This document shows, one piece after another, positions 26,967 to 36,300 of a stretch of DNA of 64,000 nucleotides. Under the pieces are notes generated by a model, which was given only the letters and a program-made list of their open reading frames with translations, was not told the origin of the DNA and searched no databases. The stretch spans positions 124,001 to 188,000 of the forward strand of contig NZ_FNBL01000005.1 in NCBI RefSeq assembly GCF_900102315.1, given 5' to 3'. The DNA is from Celeribacter baekdonensis (lineage in GTDB: Bacteria > Pseudomonadota > Alphaproteobacteria > Rhodobacterales > Rhodobacteraceae). The translations under genes were made by a program, and so were the position numbers. The number at the start of each line of letters is the position of its first letter. Within the stretch, counting starts at the first letter, position 1.

Positions 26967-27683
26967 ATGTTTAAATCTCCCGCGTCGCGACAGTTCCTCA
27001 TTGGCATCAAAGACGGTTTGCCGTTTCACATCGTACTCTGGCCCTTTGCCGCGATTTTTGGCGCAATTGCCACGCAAGCCGGGCTGAACATCGTTGAAGT
27101 CATGGGGTTTTCCGTGCTTGTCATCGCCGGATCGGCGCAATTGGCCGCCTTGCAGTTGATGACGGAAAACGCCCCCACGGTGATCGTCATCGCCACCGCT
27201 TTGGCCGTCAATCTGCGCATGGGGATGTATTCCGCCTCGATCACCCCGCATATTGGCAAATCCTCGCTGCTGACCCGCGCCTTTGCCGCCTATATGCTCT
27301 ATGATCAACCCTATGCGCTCTCGACGATCAAATTCGAAAAAGAACCCGACCTGACCGTCTCTGAAAAGCTCGGCTACTTCTTTGGTGTCGCCATCCCGCT
27401 TGGCATTGGCTGGTATGCGCTGACCTTTACCGGCGCGGTTTTGGGCGAGAAAATCCCCACCGATCTCGGCGTCGATTTCGCTGTCCCAATCACCTTTTTG
27501 GCCGTGGTCTCACCGATGTTGAAAACACTGGCGCATTTGGCGGCGGCGCTCACCTCTGTCGTGTTGGTGCTGGCCCTGAGCTTTATGCCCTTTGGCTCCG
27601 GGCTTTTGGTCGCTGCGGCGGTTGCTTTGGTCGTTGGCGCACAGGTTGAGATTTGGATGGAAAAACGAAAGGCCGCATTATGA
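26967..27683 (+). CDS. azlC: AzlC family permease
   Basis: A 238-residue inner-membrane protein, the large component of the two-subunit AzlCD branched-chain amino acid exporter. GIKDGLPFHIVLWPFAAIFG and the NLRMGMYSASI segment are typical of AzlC, with about seven hydrophobic helices. The start MFKSPASRQ is used because upstream codons are out of family. It shares ATGA with azlD, so the two subunits are coupled. Confidence 0.9.
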   Translation: MFKSPASRQFLIGIKDGLPFHIVLWPFAAIFGAIATQAGLNIVEVMGFSVLVIAGSAQLAALQLMTENAPTVIVIATALAVNLRMGMYSASITPHIGKSSLLTRAFAAYMLYDQPYALSTIKFEKEPDLTVSEKLGYFFGVAIPLGIGWYALTFTGAVLGEKIPTDLGVDFAVPITFLAVVSPMLKTLAHLAAALTSVVLVLALSFMPFGSGLLVAAAVALVVGAQVEIWMEKRKAAL

Positions 27684-28006
27684 TCGAAGCCACGACAGGT
27701 CAAATCTGGACCATCATCCTGTCTATGGCGGCGGGTACGTTTTTGATCCGCTTTGCGTTTTTGGGCTTTGTCGGTGACCGTCCTTTGCCCGATTGGCTCT
27801 TGCGCTTGCTGCGCTATACGCCTGTGGCGGTGCTGCCCGCCGTGGTCGCGCCAATGCTATTGGGGCATGGTGAAAACGCCTTTGACCCACTCCGGTTGGG
27901 CTGTGCAGCGGCCACCATTGCCGTGGGCATTTTAACCCGCAATGTGCTTTGGGCGATTTTGATCGGGCTTGGGCTGTTTTTCGGCCTTGGCGCGTTGATA
28001 GGGTGA
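27680..28006 (+). CDS. azlD: AzlD domain-containing protein
   Basis: A 108-residue membrane protein with three or four helices, the small partner of AzlC. TFLIRFAFLGFVGDRPLPDW and LRYTPVAVLPAVVAPMLL are the family core. Overlap with azlC by ATGA supports a fixed stoichiometry. Together they probably export branched-chain amino acids or analogues; the substrate in this organism is not proven. Confidence 0.9.
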   Translation: MIEATTGQIWTIILSMAAGTFLIRFAFLGFVGDRPLPDWLLRLLRYTPVAVLPAVVAPMLLGHGENAFDPLRLGCAAATIAVGILTRNVLWAILIGLGLFFGLGALIG

Positions 28007-28007
28007 C

Positions 28008-28634
28008 TCAGGCACCCTGCCTGTGACGTAGCAACAGCGGCGGGGCTTCAATGAGGCGGCCGTTCTCATCCGGGCTGTCGTCATAATGCTTTTTCTCGGT
28101 GACGCCTTGCAGTTCACCGAACCAAGTCATCAGCTTTTTCGGGAACATCGTGTTGGGCGCACCGGCAAACCCCGGCAGATCAGACAAAATACCCGAAATA
28201 CTATCGGTACAATGTGCCTTTGCCACCGCGCCATGGGCCTGAATTTTTGACAGTGCGAGCTGCGCGACTTCAGGGCTGACCACAATGGTCTGTTCAACCA
28301 CATGGTACGTCACGCGCGCATGGTAATCTATGTAAAAGGCCATGGCGGCGTCACTCATGCCATAATGCACATCGTTACGCTCGGGCAAATGCGGGTGGTA
28401 AAACGTGCCTGCAGGGTCAAAAATCGCACGCTCGGACGGCGCATTGACCAACAAGGCGGAATGTGCCCCGCCGCCGCCGCGATTGCCAATCACCGTGAAC
28501 AGGGTCAGCGTGTAGGGCGCGCCATGCACATAATGCGCGCGCGCGACCTCATCGTCAGGTGCCCATTTGGGCTCGGCGGCTCCACAGGCCGTCAGGATCA
28601 AAAGGCTCAGGAGCCAGAAAACGCGAGAGAACAT
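28008..28634 (-). CDS. Putative lipoprotein, unknown function
   Basis: A 208-residue lipoprotein with leader MFSRVFWLLSLLILTAC, the acylated cysteine being residue 17. The mature part contains APYTLTLFTVIGNRGGGGAHS, FDPAGTFYHP and HCTDSISGIL, conserved-looking but not matching a family I can name with confidence. An H-S and a late C-T-D-S could suggest a cysteine-peptidase-like fold, which is a guess. ATG is preferred over a TTG two codons upstream. It converges on azlD with one base between the stop codons. Confidence 0.75.
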   Translation of the reverse strand: MFSRVFWLLSLLILTACGAAEPKWAPDDEVARAHYVHGAPYTLTLFTVIGNRGGGGAHSALLVNAPSERAIFDPAGTFYHPHLPERNDVHYGMSDAAMAFYIDYHARVTYHVVEQTIVVSPEVAQLALSKIQAHGAVAKAHCTDSISGILSDLPGFAGAPNTMFPKKLMTWFGELQGVTEKKHYDDSPDENGRLIEAPPLLLRHRQGA

Positions 28635-28662
28635 CCGCAACTGTCCGACTCCTAAACAGGGC

Positions 28663-28797
28663 TTAGCTGTTGAAAACAGCCATAAAAATCAGAGCGAAAA
28701 TCGAAGCGCCTGCCACCCAGGTGGACCATTTGATAAAGCCTGCAAAGGTCTTTTCCTGAACCGAAGTATCCATTTCGCCGTGTTTATACTCAGCCAT
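28663..28797 (-). CDS. aa3-type cytochrome c oxidase subunit IV
   Basis: A 44-residue single-helix protein: MAEYKHGEMDTSVQEKTFAG, then FIKWSTWVAGASIFALIFMA. This is the bacterial CoxIV family (small fourth subunit of aa3-type cytochrome c oxidase) known from Paracoccus and Rhodobacter. The helix spans residues 22-42. AAAGGA lies about 10 bases before the ATG. It is encoded alone, away from other oxidase genes. The subunit is not needed for catalysis in the Paracoccus enzyme; its role is probably structural. Confidence 0.93.
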   Translation of the reverse strand: MAEYKHGEMDTSVQEKTFAGFIKWSTWVAGASIFALIFMAVFNS

Positions 28798-28915
28798 TGT
28801 GCGTGTCCTTTTATCTTCTTTGGCATTGAATTAGACGATTCAGATCGCCCTGTCACCCGTTGCTTGCATCCAGAGGGTGCGATCAGGGCACAACCTGTTT
28901 CAGATCAGCCACAAG

Positions 28916-29950
28916 TCATTCCGCTTTCGCCTGCCACAGGATCGCCCCATCCTCGCGCAGATGTCCGATGGCCAATCCCTGAGCTTCAAGATGGCGGCAA
29001 TGGGCCATGGCTTCGACCATCGCAAGGCCGTATTCACCCTCTTTGATCTTGCGACGAAACAGCGCATCGAAACACTCGCAAGCGGTATGTGGATCTTTCA
29101 ACGTCTCGATCAGACGCGCAAGCGCATGATGGTGATTGTCAAGCAATTGCCGCATCCGTGCAGGCAGGCCCGTGTAGGGCAATTTATGCCCGGTCATCAC
29201 AAGGTGGCTGTCCCGCGCATGGGGCACGAAGCTCTCACACGATGTGATCCACTCCCCCACGGGATCGGCCAAAGGTTCAGTGGCGGAAGCGCCGAGATTG
29301 GGGGAGATCGCGCCCAAAAGTTGATCCCCGCCAATCACCAAATCCCCTTCCCGGCTCCAAAATGTCGCATGTTCCGGCGCATGGCCATTGCCACAGCGCA
29401 CGTCCCAGATCCGTCCGCCAATTTCGATTTCATCGCCCTCACGCAGGCGGGTATACCCAAGTGGGATTGGCGTCACCGCATCGGCGGTGTTGAACGGGCG
29501 TTCGTTCAGGCGTTTGTCATAGACCTCGGACGCCATGCCGCAAGACCGCCAAAAGGCACACATTTCAGGCGTCGGAGCCTCTTGCACATCAAGCTGAAGC
29601 ATCCGCGCCATCAGATAGGCGGTGCGGGTGGTGGTCAGGCCCGCGCCATGTTCGGACATGAACCAGCCCGCAAGACCGATGTGATCCAGATGATGATGGG
29701 TGGCGATGACGCGGTGGATCGGCTTGCCACGCAGCGCCCCGTCGATCAGCCCCTGCCACAGGCGCCGCGTTTTGGCGGTATCGACGCCGGTGTCGACCAG
29801 AGTCCAGCCATCGCCCTCATCAAAGAGGTAGCAATTCACATGCGCCAAAGGGATCGGCAAAGGCATCCGGGTCCAAAGCACGCCTGCCGCAATCTCAACC
29901 ACCTCGCCCATCTCAGGCGGGTCAAACGGCGTGCGTATGGGGGCAATCAT
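28916..29950 (-). CDS. MBL-fold metallo-hydrolase
   Basis: A 344-residue metallo-beta-lactamase-fold hydrolase. THHHLDHIG is the HxHxDH zinc motif, GNGHAPEH gives the next histidine, GGDQLL the bridging aspartate, and MTGHKLPYTG the last histidine, so a two-zinc site should form. The C-terminal ~80 residues are a helical domain typical of the thioesterase-like LACTB2/glyoxalase II group. Its start overlaps the acyl-CoA dehydrogenase stop (TGATG), so a CoA-thioester or related hydrolytic step linked to that enzyme is possible, an inference. Confidence 0.88.
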   Translation of the reverse strand: MIAPIRTPFDPPEMGEVVEIAAGVLWTRMPLPIPLAHVNCYLFDEGDGWTLVDTGVDTAKTRRLWQGLIDGALRGKPIHRVIATHHHLDHIGLAGWFMSEHGAGLTTTRTAYLMARMLQLDVQEAPTPEMCAFWRSCGMASEVYDKRLNERPFNTADAVTPIPLGYTRLREGDEIEIGGRIWDVRCGNGHAPEHATFWSREGDLVIGGDQLLGAISPNLGASATEPLADPVGEWITSCESFVPHARDSHLVMTGHKLPYTGLPARMRQLLDNHHHALARLIETLKDPHTACECFDALFRRKIKEGEYGLAMVEAMAHCRHLEAQGLAIGHLREDGAILWQAKAE

Positions 29951-31659
29951 CAGGCGGTCAAATCCTCAGAACTCAAAGCATAGACATCCGCCGCGCCAAG
30001 GCGCGCCTGCGCCAAAAGAGCGGTGTGTTCGGGCAGCATACGTTTAATGTAGAAGGCCGCAAGACGCGAGCGCTTGCCCTCGCCGCCCTCGGCAATCGCC
30101 GCTTTAAGGTGATAATGACCGCCGAGAACGCGCGCAAAAGCCCGCAAAAACGGCACAGCGCCGGCAAAACGGTCATTCATCGGCAGCGCCAACATGGTTT
30201 CCACCCCTTCGCGCAGGGTCTCCGCCGCATTCCACACCGCAATTGCACGACGCGGCAACACCGCGCGCGCCTCTTCGGCAAAGGCTTCGATCTCGTCCAA
30301 AATGGCAAAGGCTGCATCGCCCCCATCCATCAACTTACGCCCGACAAGGTCCATCGCCTGAATGCCGTTCGTGCCCTCATAAATCGAGGTGATGCGGGCA
30401 TCGCGGGCATATTGCGCCGCACCGGTTTCTTCGATGTAGCCCATGCCGCCATGGACCTGAACGCCGGTTTGGGCGACCTCATGACCAATGTCGGTGGAAA
30501 ACGCCTTGGCGATCGGGATCAAAAACGCCCCGCGCGCCTGTTGGTCCGGCTCCGTGCGCCCAAGATCGAGCGCCACGCCACAGGCCAACGAAATGCACCG
30601 CGCCACAAAGGTCTCGGCGCGCATCGTGGCCACCATCCGGCGCACATCGGCGTGATCCAGAATGGGGCCATTTTCGCGCCCGATCGGGGACGCGCCTTGC
30701 ACCCGGTCCTGCGTGTAGGCCAGCGCCTTTTGCGTTGCGGCCTCGGCAATGCCGACACCCTGAACGCCAACGCCCAGACGGGCGTTGTTCATCATGGTGA
30801 ACATGCATTTCATACCTTCGTGCTCGCGCCCAACAAGCCAGCCTTTGGCCTCTTCATAGGCCATCACACAGGTCGGAGAACCGTGAATGCCGAGCTTATG
30901 CTCAAGGCTCACAACCTTGAGGCTATTGGCCTCACCCAACGTGCCATCGTCATTGGGGATGATCTTTGGCACCATGAACAGCGAAATGCCCTTGGTCCCC
31001 TCAACCCCGTCCGGCAAGCGGGCCAACACAAGGTGACAGACATTTTCGGAAAAATCATTGTCGCCCCAAGTGATAAAAATCTTCTGACCGGTGATGGCGT
31101 ATGACCCGTCCTCATTGCGCGTCGCCTTGGTCCGCAGTGCGCCCACATCAGAGCCCGCCCCGGATTCGGTGAGGTTCATCGTGCCGCACCATTCGCCCGA
31201 AATCAATTTCGGCAGGTAAAGCGCTTTGATGTCGTCACTGGCGTGATGTTCCAACGCCTCGATTTGCCCCTGTGTCATCAGCGGATAGAGCGACAAAGAC
31301 AGGCACGCGCCCGACATCATTTCATTCACGGCGGTCGCCACCGTAAGCGGAAGACCCATCCCGCCATTTTCCGGGTCGGCCAACATGCCGATCCACCCGC
31401 CTTCGGCCACTTGCGTCAAGGCATCGCCAAACCCCGGAGAGGTTTTGACCACCCCATCCACCAAAGTGGCGGGCGTCACATCCCCGCCCCGATCCAGCGG
31501 TGCAATCACATCGCTGGTGAGATTGGCCGCTTCATTCAGAATGGCCGCAACCGTGTCGGCATCAATCTCGGCAAAGGTGTCCGTTTCCAGAACAGTCGCA
31601 AAATCAACGATGTGATCAAAGATAAACTGATACTCTGAAACCGGGGCGCGATAGGTCAT
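29950..31659 (-). CDS. Acyl-CoA dehydrogenase with C-terminal extension (DmdC-like family)
   Basis: A 569-residue FAD enzyme that introduces the alpha-beta double bond in an acyl-CoA. MNLTESGAGSDVGALRT is the N-terminal flavin segment, ITGQKIFITWG the FAD loop and SIYEGTNGIQAMDLVGRKL the catalytic-base region. The extra ~130 C-terminal residues place it in the long subfamily that includes 3-methylmercaptopropionyl-CoA dehydrogenase DmdC; chain specificity cannot be set from sequence alone. AAGGAG precedes the ATG. A perfect 16-base palindrome lies about 60 bases upstream. Electrons would pass to ETF and ETF-QO. Confidence 0.9.
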   Translation of the reverse strand: MTYRAPVSEYQFIFDHIVDFATVLETDTFAEIDADTVAAILNEAANLTSDVIAPLDRGGDVTPATLVDGVVKTSPGFGDALTQVAEGGWIGMLADPENGGMGLPLTVATAVNEMMSGACLSLSLYPLMTQGQIEALEHHASDDIKALYLPKLISGEWCGTMNLTESGAGSDVGALRTKATRNEDGSYAITGQKIFITWGDNDFSENVCHLVLARLPDGVEGTKGISLFMVPKIIPNDDGTLGEANSLKVVSLEHKLGIHGSPTCVMAYEEAKGWLVGREHEGMKCMFTMMNNARLGVGVQGVGIAEAATQKALAYTQDRVQGASPIGRENGPILDHADVRRMVATMRAETFVARCISLACGVALDLGRTEPDQQARGAFLIPIAKAFSTDIGHEVAQTGVQVHGGMGYIEETGAAQYARDARITSIYEGTNGIQAMDLVGRKLMDGGDAAFAILDEIEAFAEEARAVLPRRAIAVWNAAETLREGVETMLALPMNDRFAGAVPFLRAFARVLGGHYHLKAAIAEGGEGKRSRLAAFYIKRMLPEHTALLAQARLGAADVYALSSEDLTA

Positions 31660-31719
31660 GTGGGTCTCCTTCTGCACGCAAATCACCGACAGGTTGCGGC
31701 AGATTTTTGTCAAGCCTAG

Positions 31720-31735
31720 GTCGGGATATCCCGAC
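31720..31735. promoter_or_regulatory. Perfect 16-base palindrome upstream of the acyl-CoA dehydrogenase gene
   Basis: GTCGGGATATCCCGAC reads the same on both strands and lies about 60 bases before the dehydrogenase start, between it and the convergent end of yqgE. Position and symmetry suit an operator for a dimeric repressor such as a TetR or GntR family fatty-acid regulator. Confidence 0.5.
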
Positions 31736-31788
31736 GATTGACGAGAAGCGTAACGAAGCCGATGCCGGCACCCAACCCAAACGCTGCG

Positions 31789-32370
31789 TCACGCGCGGCC
31801 CGCATTTGATGACAAAACCGCCGGGCTCACGCCAAGTGACTTCAGCGCCGCCTGCCATTTGGCCCAATCCGGCGTAGAAAACACAATCTCCGGGTCCGCA
31901 TCACAGGCCAGCCAGCCGTTTTTGACAATCTCCTCCTCCAACTGGCCCGGCCCCCAACCCGCATATCCCAGACACAGCAAGCGCTCATCCGGCCCGGCAC
32001 CGCGCGCCATATCGCGCAAAATCTCGCGTGAGGCCGTCATGGAAAACTGTTCCCCCACATGCATCGAGGCATGATCGGCGGCATAATCCGTACTGTGCAA
32101 CACAAAGCCACGGCCCAGTTCAACCGGGCCACCAAAATAGACCGGGATCGGTTGCATTTCAGGTGTGGCGCGAATGTCGAGTTGCTCAAACACATCGGAG
32201 ACGTCGATCTCGGTTGAGGTCTTGTTGATGATCAACCCCATCGCGCCATCAGACGAATGAGCACAAAGAAACACCACGGCATTCTCAAAGCGCGGATCGC
32301 CTATTCCCGGCATCGCGATCAAAAGCTTTCCAGTCAACTCTGAGGTCTCTATGGGAGCGGGGTGTACCAT
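31789..32370 (-). CDS. YqgE/AlgH family protein
   Basis: A 193-residue protein of the YqgE/AlgH family. SELTGKLLIAMPGIGDPRFENAVVFLCAHS is the family start, followed by GAMGLIINK, PVYFGGPVELGRGFVLHS and CLGYAGWGPGQLEEE. The fold is known, but no biochemical role is established; in Pseudomonas it was first tied to alginate regulation. It is transcribed alone and divergently from the DsbD-like gene. Confidence 0.93.
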   Translation of the reverse strand: MVHPAPIETSELTGKLLIAMPGIGDPRFENAVVFLCAHSSDGAMGLIINKTSTEIDVSDVFEQLDIRATPEMQPIPVYFGGPVELGRGFVLHSTDYAADHASMHVGEQFSMTASREILRDMARGAGPDERLLCLGYAGWGPGQLEEEIVKNGWLACDADPEIVFSTPDWAKWQAALKSLGVSPAVLSSNAGRA

Positions 32371-32523
32371 GCCCCCACCTCACCTGAACCCAGCCCTGAA
32401 CGCAAGTGGGCGCGGGGCATTCCCCGCCAAAATCGCGGTTGCGCAGCAACACAAAGCCGCGCGAGCGGTGCTGTCTCTCAAATGTGAGTTTGTGTGACCG
32501 CATCCCGTGTCTATATGGGTGCC

Positions 32524-33360
32524 ATGACACACCCGATCTCAAACACATTCGCAGCCGCCTGTTTTGGTTTGGCCAGTCTTGGTTTTGCCAGTCTTGGATT
32601 TGCACCTGCCGCCGTGGCCGAAAGCCCGGCAGATATGGCGCGGATCGAGGTTCTGCCCGGATGGCAAATGGACAATGGTCATCAGATGGCCGCCATTCGC
32701 ATCACATTGGCCCCCGGCTGGCACACCTATTGGCGCGCGCCCGGCGAGGCGGGTATCCCGCCGCAATTTGATTGGAGCGGGTCTGAAAATATCTCTGCCG
32801 TCACTGTGCACTGGCCGGTGCCCGAACTCTTTTCCGAGAATGGCATGTGGTATCTGGGCTATGAGCGCGAGGTGGTTTTGCCCATCGAGATCACGCCAAA
32901 CGCGGCGGGAGACATTGCTCTGGATGGGGTGATGGACCTTGGTGTGTGCAACGATATTTGTATGCCCTTACAGGCCGCAATCGGCGCAACATTCGCGCAG
33001 AATGCCCGGACTGGTTCTATTGCGGACAGCGGCCAGATCCGCAAAGCGCTGGCCGATCAGCCGCAAAAGGTCACGGGCGCGCGCTGTAACGCGACCCCCC
33101 TTTCCGACGGGATGCGCCTGACCGCAACGCTCAATGTGCCGCATTTGGGCACGCGCGAAGTGGCGATTGTTGAACACCCGGACCGCTATATGTGGGTGTC
33201 GGAGGCGATGGTCACCCGCACCGGTGGTTCGGTTTCGGTGCAAAGCGATCTGGTCCCATCTGACACGCAACCGTTTATGGTGGACCGCTCGGCCTTGACC
33301 ATCACCGTCATCGGCGGCGGGCAGGCCTATGAGGCACAGGGCTGTACCGGCGGATCATAA
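32524..33360 (+). CDS. DsbD N-terminal-domain-like secreted protein
   Basis: A 278-residue exported protein. A signal peptide covers about residues 1-32 and contains a 15-base tandem duplication giving ASLGFASLGF. GWHTYWRAPGEAGIPPQFDW and the cysteine pair in LGVCNDICMP match the DsbD alpha (N-terminal, periplasmic) domain of the thiol-disulfide interchange protein, but the transmembrane beta and gamma domains of DsbD are absent. So it is probably an electron acceptor for a separate CcdA-like membrane protein. ATG at MTHPIS is chosen; another lies 9 bases upstream. Confidence 0.8.
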   Translation: MTHPISNTFAAACFGLASLGFASLGFAPAAVAESPADMARIEVLPGWQMDNGHQMAAIRITLAPGWHTYWRAPGEAGIPPQFDWSGSENISAVTVHWPVPELFSENGMWYLGYEREVVLPIEITPNAAGDIALDGVMDLGVCNDICMPLQAAIGATFAQNARTGSIADSGQIRKALADQPQKVTGARCNATPLSDGMRLTATLNVPHLGTREVAIVEHPDRYMWVSEAMVTRTGGSVSVQSDLVPSDTQPFMVDRSALTITVIGGGQAYEAQGCTGGS

Positions 33361-33364
33361 GCGA

Positions 33365-36300
33365 TCAGCTCGCTTTATGCCGACGCAGCATCAGCCCCGC
33401 GATACCGACATAAAGCAGCGCGAAGCTTACACATAATCCGCCAAGGAACAGCGTCAAAGCCGCGCCAATCCCGCCACCGCCCAAGAGCGGTGACAGCGCA
33501 CCAAAGACCATCACCTGTCCCAGCGTCAGCGCGAACCACAAAGCCGCGAAAGCCCCCGCAGCCAAGATCGCAGAGCCCACAAGCCCCGCCCGGCGCGGAT
33601 GGCGCACAGCGCGGCGCAGGGCCGCCATTTGCCGCGCCACATCCAGTTGCATCGCAAGAATCGCAGGCACCAGCATCAACACAACCACCATGCCAAACCC
33701 AAGCCCATAGGACAGTGTGACCACCGTCGGTTTGAGAAACTGCGCATCGGCGGAGCGTTCGTACAAAAGCGGCGCAAGGCCCAAAACCGTGGTCATGGTC
33801 GTCAACATGACGGGGCGCAAACGATCGGTTGCGGCGTCAATGATCGCCGGAAACAGGCCGCGTTCTTTGGCATATTCATCCACGGTCGAGACCAAAACAA
33901 TCGAATCGTTGATGATGATCCCGGTCATGCCAATCAGGCCGACAACGGAGAACATCGACAGGGGAATGCCCCAAATCGCATGGCCATGAATGGCACCGAT
34001 GAGGCCAAAGGGAATGACCGACATGACCACAACAGGCCGCGTCCAGCTTGAGAAAATCCACGCCAGCGTCAGGTAAATCCCGATCAACACGCCGCCCAGA
34101 CCCAACATCGCATCGGAGAGGAATTGGTTCTCTTGCTCTGAGAGGCCAGAGACCCGATGGGTGATGCCGAACTCTTCGTCCAAGGTGGGCAAGATCTCAT
34201 CAGTGATCGCCGCTTGGATGTCTGAAGCGCGGGCCGGGTTGTCTTCGCTCAAATCACCTGAAACCGAGACAAGGCGCAGACCGTTTTCGCGTTGTACCGT
34301 GGAAAACCCGGTCTGGCGCGTCACCGAGACAATATCAGACAGCGGCACATAAACGCCCGAACTGGCGCGCATTTGGGTGCGGTCCATGAAATCGGCGGTC
34401 AGCTCGCCTTCGGGCAATTCGACCCGCACCGCCGCGGTGCGCACGCCTTCGGGATAGGTCGCGGCCTCGATCCCGCCCAAACGATGGGTCAAGGTCGTGC
34501 CCAATGTGTCGATGGAAAACCCAAGCGCCTCGCCCTGTGGCGTCAACTCCAAGATCAACTCTTCCTTGTCATAGGCGAGGCTGTCCTCCAATGCCGAAAC
34601 TTCCGGGAACTGTGCCAGCCGGGTTTTGAGCGCCTCTGCCGCCGCCTTGAGTGTGGCCGAATCCGCACCATAAAGATCAACATCAATCGCGTCACCTCCG
34701 GGGCCAAAATGGCCACGCCGAAAGGACACGGTTTCCGCCAAAGGATGGTTCACCACCTCGGCTTGCAGGTCCTCAACAAAGGCATAGGACGAATAGGGCC
34801 GCAGGTCCGCGTCGATCAATTCGATCGACAATCCGCCAAGCTGATAGTCCTCTTTGGTGTCCGTCCCAGACAATCCTCGCCCGGCATTCGACCCGATTTG
34901 CGCCACGGCATAGGCGACGGGATTGGTGCCATATTGCTCTTCATAGCGTTTGCCTACGGCCTCGGTGGCGCGTTGTAATTCGCGCATCATGGCAAATGTG
35001 TCAGCGCGCTCCGCCGCCGGGGCCATGGCGAAATTGCCAGAGATCAACGGCTGTTCCGGCGAATTGAAAAACCGCCATTGAACCTGTCCGGTGATCACCA
35101 AAGACACCTGCATCGCCAGCAAAAGCACGATCCCGGCAAGCAGCGGATAGCGCAACTTGACGGACCAACCGACCAAGGGCCGGAACAGACGTTCGCGAAA
35201 GACACGAAAACCCTTGTCGACCTGACGCGAGGGCCAATCATACCAATGCGATTTTGCAGTGGAAGCGATGGAATGGCTGAGGTGATTGGGCAGAATGATG
35301 AAACATTCCAAAAGCGAGGCCATCAAAACCACGATCACCGTAAAGGGAATGTCAGAGATCATATCGCCAAAGCGACCGGAAATCACCGTCAGGCCAAAAA
35401 AGGCGATCACCGTGGTGATGGTTGAGGAAAACACTGGCGCAAACATCCGTCGCGCGGCATTTTCCGCCGCCTCAATCGGTCCTTCTTTCAACCGCCTGAC
35501 GCGAAAATCCGCATGTTCGCCAACGACAATCGCATCATCGACGACGATACCCAAGGTTATGATCAGCGCGAACAGCGAGATCATGTTGAGCGTCAGCCCG
35601 GCCAAATACATCATCGCAATCGCCGACAACATCGCCACAGGAATGCCCGCCGCCACCCAGATCGCCGTGCGCGCGTTCAAGAACAAGAACAACAAGATCA
35701 CGACAAGCCCAAGCCCCATCGCACCATTGGACAACAACAGATCAAGCCGTGCCTGGATTGCATCGGCGCGGGTCCGAAACAGATCAAGCGTCACCCCGTC
35801 GGGCAGGGTCAGCCCCATCTCGGCGCTGACCTCTTCGACGATCCGTTGAATTTCAATCGAATCCCCTTGATCCGAACGCGCGACTTGCACCGAGACCGAG
35901 GAATTGTTGCCAACAAAAAACGCCTCATTGCGGTCAACGCCATTGACCCGGACCGTCGCCACATCGCCGATGGTCAATTCCGACCCATCCTCATTGCGGC
36001 GCAACACGATGGCGGAGATGTCAGAGGCCTCACGTTTCTCAACCCCCGCACGCACCCGCGCACCGCCATTGCCGACATTGCCCGCCGGGCTTGTGTCGGT
36101 CTCGGCCGCAATCGCGCTGGCGATCTCGGCCATGGAAATGTCGTGCTGGATGAGATTGAGGGTCGGCACTTCGACAATCATTTCGGAGGCGGCGACACCC
36201 GCAATGCTGGTTTTCGTTACACCGCGGGCAAAAAGCCGCGCCACCAATTCATCGGCAAACCGCGCCAGTTGATCAAGCCCGACAGGCCCGGTGATCACCA

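Noticed and set aside
28877-29983. A 368-codon plus-strand frame opposite the MBL hydrolase
   Set aside because: It shows only a reverse-complement pattern, while the minus strand encodes complete zinc motifs and a coupled start.
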